Shown here one piece after another: positions 16,921 through 28,760 of a stretch of 64,000 bases of DNA. Made by a program: the position numbers and the translations under genes. Within the stretch, counting starts at the first letter, position 1. Each line of letters begins with the position of its first letter. Source of the DNA: Streptomyces sp. A0642 (lineage in GTDB: Bacteria; Actinomycetota; Actinomycetes; Streptomycetales; Streptomycetaceae); the NCBI RefSeq assembly GCF_004795105.1, contig NZ_SSBL01000003.1, forward strand, positions 62,001 through 126,000, read 5' to 3'. Under the pieces are notes generated by a model. It was not told the origin of the DNA. It did no database searches and saw nothing but the letters and a program-made list of their open reading frames with translations.

Positions 16921-17514
16921 ATGGTTCGCGCAGGGCTCACGACCGACCGGGTCGTGGCGGCGGCTGCCGACCTGGCCGACTCGGACGGCTTCGACAAGGT
17001 CACCATCTCCGCGCTCGCCCGTGGCTTCGGCGTCAAGGACGCCAGCCTGTACTCCCACGTCAAGAACCTCCACGACCTGCGCACCCGGGTCGCGTTGCTG
17101 GCCGCCGGGGAGTTCATCGACCGGATCGAGGCGGCCGTGGCCGGGCGGGCCGGAAAGGACGCGCTGACCGCCTTCGCCGACGCCTACCGGTCCTTCGCCC
17201 TGGAGTGCCCGGGCCGGTACGAGGCGACGCGGATGCGGGTCGACCCCGCGATCGTCGCCGAAGCGCCCGCCTACCACCGGACCATCGAGACCACCTCGTC
17301 GATGCTGCGCGCCTACGGGCTCACCCAACCCGATCTCACGGATGCGGTACGGCTGCTGCGCAGCACCTTCCACGGGTTCACCGCGCTGGAGGCCGACGGC
17401 GGATTCGGTGCGCCGCGCGCCGTGCAGACGTCCTGGGAGCGGGCGGTCGAGGCCCTGCACTTCCTGCTGGCCAACTGGCCCTCGGCGACCGGCGGGGGCG
17501 GACGCGGCGCGTGA
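16921..17514 (+). CDS. TetR-family transcriptional regulator
   Basis: 197 residues. The TetR DNA-binding domain is at residues 1-55 (VVAAAADLADSDGFDKVTIS, LARGFGVKDASLYSHVKNLH). The C-terminal ligand domain contains FHGFTALEADGGF, the pattern of the WHG-domain TetR subgroup. A purine-rich ribosome site (GAGGGGGCGGGG) sits directly before the ATG at 16921. It is divergent from the 6-phosphogluconate dehydrogenase gene with a 268-bp gap. A TGTGTATATT element (16858-16867) within this gap is a possible -10 region. Target unknown; autoregulation is likely for this family. Confidence 0.88.
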   Translation: MVRAGLTTDRVVAAAADLADSDGFDKVTISALARGFGVKDASLYSHVKNLHDLRTRVALLAAGEFIDRIEAAVAGRAGKDALTAFADAYRSFALECPGRYEATRMRVDPAIVAEAPAYHRTIETTSSMLRAYGLTQPDLTDAVRLLRSTFHGFTALEADGGFGAPRAVQTSWERAVEALHFLLANWPSATGGGGRGA

Positions 17515-20369
<2,855 letters not shown>

Positions 20370-20596
20370 CACGATCTCCCTTCAAAGCCGCCGCGTCGTC
20401 GTCCCTGAGACTGCGATTCGGCCTACTGCTTTGGTAGTACGGGAGTGGTCCCGGTGTCCTCCTCCCGACGGTAGTCCTCCCTGCGGCCGACGTCAGAACG
20501 ATCATCCCGCACGGATACGGTGAACCGCGAGCCGCGGCACTGCCGGTACCCGTGGCATCACCTCAGGTGGGCGGCGGGGCGGAGGGAGGAAGGCCG

Positions 20597-21310
20597 ATGG
20601 AGGGGGACGACGCGAGCGGCCCGGGCGGGTTTTTCGCGCTGCGGACGGCCCCGGTACCGGACGGCGGGCACCTCGCGCTGGCGCGGCTGTACGCGGGGGA
20701 GGGCGCACCTCTCACGGCCCGGATCGATACGGTCGCGGAGCGGCTCGGGACGTCCGAACGCCGCGTCGCCGCCTCCGTGGCGCATCTGGGCCTCGCCGCG
20801 CGGCTGTGGTCCATCGCGCTGGGAGCGGCTGCCCTGACGGGAGGTGTCCCCGGCCTGCGGGCCGAGGACCTCCACTGGGATCCACGGCTGCCCGCACCGC
20901 AGGACCTCTGGTCGGGGGGCGGAGCCGCGCGTGCGGGCTCGGCCGCCCGGATCCGGGAGGCCGTCCAGTACGGCCATCTCGCACCGCTCGCCGAGGCGGT
21001 CCGAAGGGACACCCCCGTGCCGGTCCGGCTGCTGTGGGGGAACGCCGGATCCGCTCTGGCGGGAGCCGTGCGGCAGCTGATCGCCTGGGCGGGCGCCCAC
21101 GCCAGGCCCGACGTCGCCGCGCGCGCCCGGGCCCTGGCCGCCGAACTCTTCGACCACCCGGATCTGCGCGGCACGGGCGCGCCCCACGGGCCGGGCTTCC
21201 GGAGGGGCACCTGCTGCCTCTACTACCGCGTCCCGGGCGGAGGCCTGTGCGGTGACTGCGTCTTCGACGAGGCCCCGCGCCGGCTCCGGGGCCGCTCCGG
21301 CGGGGGATGA
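20597..21310 (+). CDS. FhuF-like (2Fe-2S) protein, putative ferric-siderophore reductase
   Basis: 237 residues from the ATG at 20597, preceded by the strong site GGAGGGAGGAAGG. The C-terminus carries RRGTCCLYYRVPGGGLCGDC: cysteines 206, 207, 218 and 221 in the C-C-x10-C-x2-C pattern of FhuF-type proteins, which hold an unusual [2Fe-2S] cluster and reduce ferric iron from siderophores. The N-terminal 200 residues are Ala-rich and helical with little other signature. No siderophore genes or iron-regulator box were found nearby, so the iron role rests on the Cys motif. Soluble, cytosolic. Likely single-gene transcription: divergent from the DMT gene, 234 bp before the next gene. Confidence 0.82.
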   Translation: MEGDDASGPGGFFALRTAPVPDGGHLALARLYAGEGAPLTARIDTVAERLGTSERRVAASVAHLGLAARLWSIALGAAALTGGVPGLRAEDLHWDPRLPAPQDLWSGGGAARAGSAARIREAVQYGHLAPLAEAVRRDTPVPVRLLWGNAGSALAGAVRQLIAWAGAHARPDVAARARALAAELFDHPDLRGTGAPHGPGFRRGTCCLYYRVPGGGLCGDCVFDEAPRRLRGRSGGG

Positions 21311-21544
21311 GACGGGCGCCACGCCTTCGTACGGCAGAGCCTTTCGGGTTTCTCTCGTGAGCGGTTCGGCACGTAAGGGGGCCGGGGAGCGGCGAACGGG
21401 TTACGAAGTCGGAGTCGACGCGGAACGGTTCGTCTCCGCGCCACCCCGTCCCCGCCCCGAGGAGCCCGGACATGCAGCAGTCCACCGCGAGGACCACCGG
21501 TGCCGGGCTCCGTGCCCGTACCCCGAGGCCGATCGGTATCAGGC

Positions 21545-22192
21545 ATGGTTCTTGACCTCGTCGTCATCGGCCTGGCCATCAACGCGGGGCCGTTGCACAA
21601 CAGCGCGTTCATCCTGCTGCTGTCCGCACCCCGGGGTGTGCGCAAGGGACTGGCGTTCATCCTGGCCTGGCTCGGCTGCCTGGTCCTGGTGCTCGCCGCC
21701 GTGCTCCTGCTGACCGGTGGCAAGCCCCCGGCCCCGAGAAGCGCCCCTTCCACGCTCGCCCTGGCACTCAAACTGGTGCTGGGCATCGCGATGGTGGTCT
21801 ACGCGGAGCGGAAGCGGAGCCGGGGCGGAGGCCGCCGGGCGCCCCGGACCCCCAAGTGGCTGGGAAGGCTGGACAGCGCCTCCGGCTGGACCGCCGCCGG
21901 ACTGGGCGTTCTGCTGCAGCCCTGGGGTCTGGTCGCCGCGGGCGCCGCCACCGTCGTCCAGGCGCATCTGACCTCCCTCGCCTCCTACGCGGCTCTGGTG
22001 GTCTTCTGCCTGCTGGCGACCTCCGGGCTGATCGCGATGGAGCTGTACGCGACGTTCCGGCCCGAGAAGGCACGCACGGAGCTCGGTGCGCTGCGCGAGT
22101 GGACCGAGACTCATCAGGACCAGGTGATCGTCACGTTGTCCCTGCTCGCCGGAGTGTGGCTGGTCGCCAAGAGCATCTACCAGCTCGTCTGA
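21545..22192 (+). CDS. GAP-family (Sap-like) integral membrane protein
   Basis: 215 residues with about six hydrophobic segments (LVVIGLAINAGPLHNSAFIL, FILAWLGCLVLVLAAVLLL, LALALKLVLGIAMVVY, AAGLGVLLQPWGLVAAGAAT, YAALVVFCLLATSGLIAMEL, VTLSLLAGVWLVAKSIYQLV). The pattern, with LSAPRGVRKGLAFILAW after TM1 and the central cytosolic RKRSRGGGRRAPRTP loop, matches the GAP/Sap family described from mycobacteria as helping glycolipid export. LysE-like transport is the alternative. Start: ATG at 21545; a GTG at 21500 would add 15 hydrophilic residues. The 234 bp upstream shows no other gene. Confidence 0.72.
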   Translation: MVLDLVVIGLAINAGPLHNSAFILLLSAPRGVRKGLAFILAWLGCLVLVLAAVLLLTGGKPPAPRSAPSTLALALKLVLGIAMVVYAERKRSRGGGRRAPRTPKWLGRLDSASGWTAAGLGVLLQPWGLVAAGAATVVQAHLTSLASYAALVVFCLLATSGLIAMELYATFRPEKARTELGALREWTETHQDQVIVTLSLLAGVWLVAKSIYQLV

Positions 22193-22363
22193 TCCGCGGT
22201 CCCGCCGGGCACACCGAAGGACGGCGCGACGAGCCGGTGCGCGCCGTCGTGCCGAGGCATCTGACGTGGGCTCTTCCTGAATTCCTCCGCTCCGCACCGG
22301 GGCTTGTCATGGACCTGGACAGCGCCGCATGCGGCGTGCTGTCATGCCAACGGTCAATCCTTC

Positions 22364-22374
22364 CAACGTTGTAC
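22364..22374. promoter_or_regulatory. CAACGTTG palindrome upstream of the GH2 gene, candidate LacI-family operator
   Basis: CAACGTTG (22364-22371, within CCAACGTTGTAC) lies 48 bp before the GTG of the PA14-GH2 gene. The same core, in a longer perfect palindrome, lies upstream of the next glycosidase gene (25128-25139). TGACAACGTTGTCA-like palindromes with a central CG are typical of LacI/GalR-family operators. No LacI gene is in this window. Confidence 0.45.
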
Positions 22375-22418
22375 ATCGCGTGGCAGCGAGCCGCCACCCT
22401 TCCCCGCGAGGAGGTTCC

Positions 22419-25025
22419 GTGCGCATCGACAAGAGACTGATTCTGTTCCTGGCAGCCGCCGTGGGCGCCGCAGGACTGACCGCCGTACCCGCCGCGTCGG
22501 CGGTCGGCCAGGACCCCGGAGACTCCTCCGACGTGCGAGGGCTGAAGGGGGAGTACTACACGCAGTCCGCCCCGGGAGCCTTCGACTTCGGCGATCTCAA
22601 GGCCACCGGGTTCGATCCCTCCATCGACTTCCCGACCCTGGAGTCGCGGCTGACCTCGGCCACCGGACAGGCCGACGACGCCAGCATCCGGTGGACCGGG
22701 AAGATCGTGCCGGAGAAGTCCGGCGCCCATACGTTCTCCATGATCGGGGACAACGGCTTCCGTCTCTGGATCGACGGGAAGCCGGTCATCGACCACTGGG
22801 TCGACGACTGGGAGCGCGAACAGACCTCCCAGCCGGTCGAACTGAGCGCCGGGACCGCCTACGACTTCAAGGTGGAGTTCTTCGAGCATCAGGGAGGCTC
22901 CAACCTCCACCTCAAGTGGACGGAGCCGGGCGGCGCCAAGGTGACCGTCCCGCAGTCCGCTTTCCGGCTTCCGGACGACTTCGCGTACGACGGGGCCGTC
23001 GGCACCACCGTTCTCGCCGACGGACGCACCCTCAAGCTCGACTTCGCGCAGAAGCTCGGCGCCCTTCCGGCCGGACTCGTGAACCACCTGGACGCCGTGA
23101 TCGGCGGTGCCGCATGGCCGCTCGGCGCGGTCGAGGCCGATCCGGCCGATCCGCGCAGCCTGACCGTGGCCCTCCGGGAACCCGTCGTCGGGAACAGGAC
23201 CGGGGACGCCCCGGGCCTGGCCGACATCCGCTACGACGGGGACGGCGCACTGACCGGAGAGGACGGCAAGGCGGTCGGAGCCTTCTGGTCCAGTGGGCCC
23301 AACCGGTCGACGTACCAGCTCCGCACGGAGTGGGCCGACGAGGTGGGGCCGGGGAACGCCCTGCCCGAGTACCCGCGGCCCCAGCTCACCCGCGACAACT
23401 GGCAGAACCTCAACGGGTCCTGGGAGTTCGCCGCGGCGAAGGCGGGGGAGCAGCCGCCGGTCGGCAGGAAGCTCGGCGAGAAGATCCTCGTCCCCTACCC
23501 GGTCGAGTCGCAGCTCTCCGGGATCGAACGGCACGAGGACCGCATGTGGTACCGCCGGACCTTCGCCGTGCCGAAGAACTGGAAGGTCGGCTCGGCGAAG
23601 CGGCTCCAGCTGAACTTCGGCGCCGTGGACTGGCGGTCCGAGGTGTACGTCAACGGCCACAAGGTCACCGAACACAAGGGTGGCTACGACAAGTTCAGCG
23701 CCGACGTCACCGACGCGCTGAGGCCCGGGCGCAGCCAGGAGCTGATCGTCGGCGTCTACGACCCGACCGACGCCGCGGGGGGCGAGAACCCGCCGATGGG
23801 CAAGCAGCGCCTGGACCCGAGCGGCATCTGGTACACCCCGTCCTCCGGTATCTGGCAGACCGTCTGGATGGAACCGGTCGCGGCCGACCACGCGGACGCG
23901 CTGAAGCTCACCCCGGACGTCCCGGGCGAGAGCGTCACCGTCGAGGCGCGCGGCGTGCGTGACGGCGTTCCGGTGACGGCGATCGCGTACGACGGCAAGC
24001 GCAAGGTGGGCGCGGTCACCGGCCGGACCGGCTCGGCCCTGAAGGTGCCCGTACCAAACCCGCACCTGTGGTCCGCGGACGACCCGCACCTCTACCGGCT
24101 CGACGTCACGGTCGGGTCCGACCGGGTCGGCAGCTACTTCGGCATGCGGTCCATCGCCGTCGAGAAGGTGAACGGCACCCCCCGCACCGTGCTCAACGGC
24201 AAGCCGGTCTTCATGATGGCCACCCTCGACCAGGGCTTCTGGCCGGACGGGCTGCACACCGCGCCGACCGACGAGGCGCTCGCGTACGACCTGAGGATGC
24301 ACAAGGCGCTGGGCTTCAACTCCGTCCGCAAGCACATCAAGGTCGAGCCCGACCGCTGGTTCTACTGGGCGGACAAGCTGGGCCTGATGGTCTGGCAGGA
24401 CATGCCGGCGATGAACACCGTGAACCCGTCCGCCGCCGCGCGCGCCGAGTACGAGCACGAGATGAAGGAGATGATCGACGAACACGCGAACCACCCGTCC
24501 GTCGTCATGTGGGTCACGTTTAACGAGGGATGGGGCCAGTACGACGAGGCCCGGATCGCCGACCAGGCCAAGGCCTGGGACCCGACACGCCTGGTCAACA
24601 GCATGTCCGGGATCAACCTGGGCGTCGACGGCGGCACCGGGGACATCATCGACGAGCACGGCTACCCGAGCCCCGCGCTGCCGAGGCCGGACGGCCGACG
24701 GGCCCTGATGAGCGGCGAGTACGGCGGACTGGGACTCGCGGTGCCTGGCCACGCCTGGGCCGTGCAGCAGTCGTACATCGCGGTCGACCCGGCCACGTAC
24801 ACCGACGACTACCTGACCAAGCTCGACGAGGTGCACGCGCTGGCCTGCAAGGGCGGCAACGGCGCGGTGTACACGCAGATCTCCGACGTGGAGGGTGAGT
24901 TGAACGGCCTGCTCACCTATGACCGCAAGGTCGTCAAGCCCGACGTCGAGCGGGTCCACGACGCGCAGCGGGCGCTGATCCGCGACGCGTCGAAGGACGT
25001 CGTGGCGGGCTGCCCGACGGTCTGA
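22419..25025 (+). CDS. Secreted PA14-domain glycoside hydrolase family 2 enzyme (beta-galactosidase/glucuronidase-like)
   Basis: 868 residues from the GTG at 22419, which follows the strong ribosome site GCGAGGAGG. Residues 1-28 are a signal peptide (ends VPAASA). Residues about 41-180 are a PA14 carbohydrate-binding domain (GLKGEYYTQ, IRWTGKIVPEKSGAHTFS, DNGFRLWIDGK). Then come the GH2 jelly-roll (MWYRRTFAVPKNW, VDWRSEVYVNGHKV), an Ig-like domain and a TIM barrel. The acid/base is in VTFNEGWGQ (E703) and the nucleophile is probably in SGEYGG (E767). GH2 enzymes remove beta-linked galactose, glucuronate, mannose or arabinose; the sugar is not determinable here. Followed by a GH92 mannosidase gene in the same orientation with a matching palindrome upstream, suggesting joint control in glycan or N-glycan breakdown. 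Confidence 0.92.
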   Translation: MRIDKRLILFLAAAVGAAGLTAVPAASAVGQDPGDSSDVRGLKGEYYTQSAPGAFDFGDLKATGFDPSIDFPTLESRLTSATGQADDASIRWTGKIVPEKSGAHTFSMIGDNGFRLWIDGKPVIDHWVDDWEREQTSQPVELSAGTAYDFKVEFFEHQGGSNLHLKWTEPGGAKVTVPQSAFRLPDDFAYDGAVGTTVLADGRTLKLDFAQKLGALPAGLVNHLDAVIGGAAWPLGAVEADPADPRSLTVALREPVVGNRTGDAPGLADIRYDGDGALTGEDGKAVGAFWSSGPNRSTYQLRTEWADEVGPGNALPEYPRPQLTRDNWQNLNGSWEFAAAKAGEQPPVGRKLGEKILVPYPVESQLSGIERHEDRMWYRRTFAVPKNWKVGSAKRLQLNFGAVDWRSEVYVNGHKVTEHKGGYDKFSADVTDALRPGRSQELIVGVYDPTDAAGGENPPMGKQRLDPSGIWYTPSSGIWQTVWMEPVAADHADALKLTPDVPGESVTVEARGVRDGVPVTAIAYDGKRKVGAVTGRTGSALKVPVPNPHLWSADDPHLYRLDVTVGSDRVGSYFGMRSIAVEKVNGTPRTVLNGKPVFMMATLDQGFWPDGLHTAPTDEALAYDLRMHKALGFNSVRKHIKVEPDRWFYWADKLGLMVWQDMPAMNTVNPSAAARAEYEHEMKEMIDEHANHPSVVMWVTFNEGWGQYDEARIADQAKAWDPTRLVNSMSGINLGVDGGTGDIIDEHGYPSPALPRPDGRRALMSGEYGGLGLAVPGHAWAVQQSYIAVDPATYTDDYLTKLDEVHALACKGGNGAVYTQISDVEGELNGLLTYDRKVVKPDVERVHDAQRALIRDASKDVVAGCPTV

Positions 25026-25127
25026 CCTTCCATGCCGCTGTGGTCCTGCCCTGTGGCGGGCGGACCACAGCGGCACCGTCCGACCCCTTGACGCAGATCA
25101 ACGGGGAACCAAGAATGATCGCGCTCT

Positions 25128-25139
25128 GACAACGTTGTC
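25128..25139. promoter_or_regulatory. GACAACGTTGTC palindrome before the GH92 gene, candidate LacI-family operator
   Basis: A perfect 12-bp palindrome 15 bp before the start codon and immediately upstream of the ribosome site CGAAGGAG. In this position a bound repressor would block transcription. It shares its core with 22364-22371 upstream of the GH2 gene. Confidence 0.6.
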
Positions 25140-25154
25140 CGAAGGAGTATCTCC

Positions 25155-27506
25155 ATGCACCGGATCCCACGGCCGCGACTTCGCGGCCCGGCGGCCGCAC
25201 TCGCCGCCGCCGCGCTTCTGGGCGGCGTCCTCACCGGCGGGGCCACGGCCGAGGCCGCGCCCCGGTCCGAAGGCCGGCTGACCGACCTGGTCAACCCGTT
25301 CATCGGCACCCAGAACGAGGGCAACACCTACCCCGGCGCCTCCGTTCCCTTCGGCATGGTGCAGCTCTCTCCGGACACCGGCCACAACACCGGCTACGAC
25401 TACGGCGAGAACCACATCCGCGGCTTCTCCTCCGTCCACCTCTCCGGCGTCGGCTGCGGGCTGGGCGGCGACCTGCCGACCCTGCCCACCACCGGAGACG
25501 TCACCGAGACCGACTACGCGAAGTACGCGGCCGAGTTCAGTCACGACGACGAGAAGGCGAGCCCCGGCTACTACAGGGTCGGACTCGGCACCGGCATCGA
25601 GGCGGAGCTGACGGCGACGCAGCGCACCGGCGTCCAGCGCTACACCTTCCCGGCCACCGACAAGGCCAACGTCCTGCTCAACGCGGGCCAGTCGCTGCAC
25701 CGGACGCTCTCCTCCGAGGTCGAAATCCTCGACAACCGCACCGTGCGGACCGCGATCAAGGGCAGCGGCTTCTGCCAGGACACCAAGGCGTACACGGTCT
25801 ACACCGTGACGCACTTCGACCGACCGTTCACCACGTCCGGCACCTGGAACGGCGACACCGTCACCGAGGGTTCGAAGAAGTCGTCGGCCACCGGCGCCCG
25901 CAACGGCGCCTGGCTGCGCTTCGACACCACCACGGACCGCACCGTCGAGGCCACCACGGCCCTGAGTTACGTCGACGCCGAGGGTGCCGCGCTCAACCTC
26001 CGCGCGGAGGGCGGCCGCAGCTTCGACCGCGTCGAGCGCGCCGCGCAGCGCACCTGGGAGGACCGCCTCGAAGGCGTGAAGGCCCGAGGCGGCGGCGACG
26101 GACTGCGCCGCACCTTCTACTCCTCCCTCTACCGGTCCTTCCTCGCGCCCAACGTCGGCAGCGACGTCGACGGCCGCTACACCGGCTGGGACCAGAAGAC
26201 CCACCGCGCGAAGGGCTTCACGTACTACCAGAACTGGTCCCTCTGGGACACCTACCGCACCCAGGCCCAGCTCCTCTCGCTCCTCGCCCCGCACGAGTCC
26301 CGGGACATGGCGCTGTCCGTCCTGCGGATCGACGCCGAAAGCGGCTGGCTGCCCAAGTGGGGCTACGGCACGGTCGAGACGAACATCATGACCGGTGACC
26401 CGGTCACCCCCTTCCTCACCAACGCCTACCAGCAGGGTCTGCTGAAGGGGTACGAGGAGGAGGCGTACCGCGCCCTGAAGAAGAACGCCGACGGAGTGCC
26501 GCCCGCGGACTCCGCCCCGGTCGGACGCGAGGCCAACACCGAGTACCTGAAGGACGGCTTCGCCCCGTACGTCAAGGGCCGTCCGCACGCCAAGCCCGGC
26601 GACTCCGACTACGACCACGGCGCCTCCGCCACCCTGGAGTACGCCCTGTCCGACGGCATGCTCGCCGAGATGGCCCGCGACCTCGGCCACGACGCCGACG
26701 CCGCGCGCTACGAGAGCCGGGCCCAGAACTACCGGAAGATCTTCGACCCCTCCACCGGCTTCTTCCGCTCCCGCGACGCCTCCGGCGCCTTCACCGGTCC
26801 CGCCGACCCGGCACAGAGCGAGGGCTTCCACGAGGGCACGTCCTGGCAGTACCAGTGGATGGTGCCGCAGGACATCCCCGGCATGGTCGGCCTGATCGGC
26901 GGCAAGGACGCCGCCAACCGGCGGCTCGACTCCTTCTTCGCCTACGACAAGCTGCTCGCCGACCCGGCGAAGACGGCGCGCGAGGTCTGGGTCAACGGCC
27001 CGTACGCGTACTACAACGCCGACAAGTACAACCCGCAGAACGAGCCCGACCTCATCGCCCCGTACGCCTATCTCTCCACCGGTCAGCCGTGGAAGACGAC
27101 CGATGTGGTCCATGCCGCGCTGACGCTCTTCACCAACGGTCCGACCGGTATGACGGGCAACGACGACCTCGGCACCATGTCCGCCTGGATGGTGCTCTCC
27201 TCGATCGGTGTCTTCCCGGTCCAGCCGGGCACCGACACCTGGGGGCTGTCGACACCGGCCTTCGAGCGCGTCGACATCACGCTCGACCGCCGGTACTACC
27301 CGCGTGGTTCGCTCACCGTGAGCGCCCCCGGGGCCTCGGACACCGACCGCTACATCCAGTCGGCGCGGCTCGACGGTGCGCGGCAGTCGCGCACCTACCT
27401 CACCACGGACGACATCCGCTCGGCGCGTTCGCTGTCCTTCACGGTGGGCGGCTCGCCGTCGGCCTGGGGCACCTCGCCCGAGGACGCCCCGCCCGCACTG
27501 GGCTGA
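25155..27506 (+). CDS. Secreted glycoside hydrolase family 92 protein (alpha-mannosidase-like)
   Basis: 783 residues. A signal peptide ends near GGATAEAA (about 35). The N-terminal beta-sandwich starts LTDLVNPFIGTQNEGNTYPG with PFGMVQLSPDT, the hallmark of GH92. The catalytic (alpha/alpha)6 barrel contains EGTSWQYQWMVPQD (acid, E560) and GNDDLGTMSAW (base aspartates D670/D671). GH92 enzymes are calcium-dependent, inverting exo-alpha-mannosidases acting on alpha-1,2, -1,3, -1,4 or -1,6 mannosides of N-glycans, fungal or yeast mannans. Ribosome site CGAAGGAG is 8 bases before the ATG. A strong terminator follows. With the GH2 enzyme upstream it suggests extracellular use of mannose-containing glycans. 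Confidence 0.94.
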   Translation: MHRIPRPRLRGPAAALAAAALLGGVLTGGATAEAAPRSEGRLTDLVNPFIGTQNEGNTYPGASVPFGMVQLSPDTGHNTGYDYGENHIRGFSSVHLSGVGCGLGGDLPTLPTTGDVTETDYAKYAAEFSHDDEKASPGYYRVGLGTGIEAELTATQRTGVQRYTFPATDKANVLLNAGQSLHRTLSSEVEILDNRTVRTAIKGSGFCQDTKAYTVYTVTHFDRPFTTSGTWNGDTVTEGSKKSSATGARNGAWLRFDTTTDRTVEATTALSYVDAEGAALNLRAEGGRSFDRVERAAQRTWEDRLEGVKARGGGDGLRRTFYSSLYRSFLAPNVGSDVDGRYTGWDQKTHRAKGFTYYQNWSLWDTYRTQAQLLSLLAPHESRDMALSVLRIDAESGWLPKWGYGTVETNIMTGDPVTPFLTNAYQQGLLKGYEEEAYRALKKNADGVPPADSAPVGREANTEYLKDGFAPYVKGRPHAKPGDSDYDHGASATLEYALSDGMLAEMARDLGHDADAARYESRAQNYRKIFDPSTGFFRSRDASGAFTGPADPAQSEGFHEGTSWQYQWMVPQDIPGMVGLIGGKDAANRRLDSFFAYDKLLADPAKTAREVWVNGPYAYYNADKYNPQNEPDLIAPYAYLSTGQPWKTTDVVHAALTLFTNGPTGMTGNDDLGTMSAWMVLSSIGVFPVQPGTDTWGLSTPAFERVDITLDRRYYPRGSLTVSAPGASDTDRYIQSARLDGARQSRTYLTTDDIRSARSLSFTVGGSPSAWGTSPEDAPPALG

Positions 27507-27522
27507 GGCGGACCCCGCACGT

Positions 27523-27569
27523 CACGCGAGCGCCCTTCCCCCGTCCGACGGGGGAAGGGCGCTCGCGTG
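27523..27569. terminator. Strong bidirectional terminator between GH92 and STAS genes
   Basis: Perfect 20-bp inverted arms (27523-27542 and 27550-27569; begins CACGCGAGCGCCC) flank a 7-base loop. It sits between the convergent GH92 and STAS genes, eight bases from the STAS stop codon, so it probably ends both transcripts. Confidence 0.85.
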
Positions 27570-27577
27570 CGCCGGCC

Positions 27578-27946
27578 TCAGGCGGGCAGCGGCGGGTCGA
27601 TCGCCTCGGCGGCGGTCGGGAAGACCGGCAGGACGCTGTCGAGGCCCAGAACCCCGATCAGCCGTTCCATGAAGGGGGACGGCGCGGCGAGCCGCAGACG
27701 GGGGCCCAGCAGGGTCTGGCCCTGAAGAAGCACGTTCACCGTCGTCGAATCCGCGAAGTTCACCCCTGAGAGGTCGACGACCACCGGCCCCACGCCCTCC
27801 TGCGCCGCGCTCTCCAGCGCGCCGCCGAGAGGGCTGACGTTGTCGAGGTCGAGGTCACCTGTCACGGCGAGGACCAGCGCCCCGCCGTCCTGGCGTGGGA
27901 CGATTCTCATGGCTTTGCCGGCGCTGGGGGATGGAAGCACGTTCAC
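27578..27946 (-). CDS. STAS-domain anti-sigma factor antagonist
   Basis: About 122 residues from the GTG at 27946; the ATG at 27910 would give 110. The core VTGDLDLDNVSPLGGALESA and VVVDLSGVNFADSTTVNVLL are the STAS fold, with the phosphorylatable residue in FADSTT. Antagonists of this type, when unphosphorylated, bind an RsbW-like kinase and free a sigma factor; PP2C phosphatases reset them. The RsbW-like ATPase (30.0-30.4 kb), PP2C proteins and a SigB-family sigma factor all lie within 7.5 kb, so this is a plausible part of that switch. GTG 27946 follows AGG closely; GTG 27940 is also possible. The gene frame extends upstream but without family similarity. Confidence 0.85.
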   Translation of the reverse strand: MNVLPSPSAGKAMRIVPRQDGGALVLAVTGDLDLDNVSPLGGALESAAQEGVGPVVVDLSGVNFADSTTVNVLLQGQTLLGPRLRLAAPSPFMERLIGVLGLDSVLPVFPTAAEAIDPPLPA

Positions 27947-28059
27947 CTCATGATGCACTGGACAGCGGGGGGAAGAGAGAGAACGCCGGTTGATGTGGAC
28001 GGTCCGACGCGGGTCCGTTCCTGCTCGCGGCGGGTGTCGGCCAACGATAGAAGTAACAG

Positions 28060-28073
28060 TTGCCATTTGACAA
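28060..28073. promoter_or_regulatory. Imperfect MarR-type palindrome upstream of the STAS gene
   Basis: TTGCCATTTGACAA (28060-28073) reads TTGnCA-TT-TGnCAA, the usual shape of a MarR operator, in an AT-rich patch between the MarR-type gene and the STAS gene. On the minus strand TTGTCA in the same site could be a -35 element. Suggestive only. Confidence 0.35.
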
Positions 28074-28167
28074 CATTCTCCGTGGGGCAACAATGTGTAC
28101 CCCGGTGATCAACGTACGCACCCTTTCGAGGAGTGCCCCGGTACGCGGAAGCAGGGGCTGGATGATG

Positions 28168-28680
28168 CTAGGCGCTGTCCGCAATGTCGTCGCGGAGCCG
28201 GTCGGCAGGACTCCGGCCGGCGGCGAGCCGCTGCGACGCGGCCGAGCGGAAGGCGGCGAGCCCCTCGGCGAGCGCCGCCACCTCGGCCGGCTGCATGCGT
28301 TCCAGTACGGCGGAGAGCTCGCGCGTACGGATCACCCGGCACTCCTCGAGAAGGGCGCGGCCCCGCCCGGTCAGCCGGAGCTCGACCTCACGGCGGCTCG
28401 TCGCGCTCGGGTCCCGCTGGATGAGGCCCATGGCCTCCATCCGGTCGCAGAGCCTGCTCACCGACGGGGCGCGCGAACCGAGCGCCTCACCGAGCGAGCG
28501 GAGATTGCTGCCCTCCTGCCGCTCGATCACGAGCAGGGCCCGCAGCTGCGAGGGCGAGACCGTGCCGGGAGGCGCCGCCTCCTGGCCACGGCCCCAGAGC
28601 ACCTCCAGCAGTTCGGACGCCGCGCAGACGTCCTCGGAAACCCGCTCGAGGCGGTGAGGAAGGCCGGGGCGGTGGGGCAT
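28168..28680 (-). CDS. MarR-family transcriptional regulator
   Basis: 170 residues. The winged helix is SPSQLRALLVIERQEGSNLR, LGEALGSRAPSVSRLCDRME and the wing AMGLIQRDPSATSRREVELR, flanked by dimerisation helices. It lies upstream of the STAS gene on the same strand (gap 221 bp) and is divergent from the PP2C-like gene (gap 80 bp). This position, inside a cluster of partner-switching genes, suggests it tunes their expression; a MarR-like palindrome lies downstream of it at 28060-28073. Ligand unknown. Confidence 0.88.
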   Translation of the reverse strand: MPHRPGLPHRLERVSEDVCAASELLEVLWGRGQEAAPPGTVSPSQLRALLVIERQEGSNLRSLGEALGSRAPSVSRLCDRMEAMGLIQRDPSATSRREVELRLTGRGRALLEECRVIRTRELSAVLERMQPAEVAALAEGLAAFRSAASQRLAAGRSPADRLRDDIADSA

Positions 28681-28760
28681 CCATCCACTCTGTCATCCGG
28701 AGCGTCCTCCTGTCAGCCCGGACCCATCCCTGTCACCCGACGAAGAATGAGCGGAAGACC

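Noticed and set aside
22131..25076. Open frame of 981 codons on the minus strand
   Set aside because: Antisense to the PA14-GH2 gene; Val/Arg/Gly-rich without motifs.
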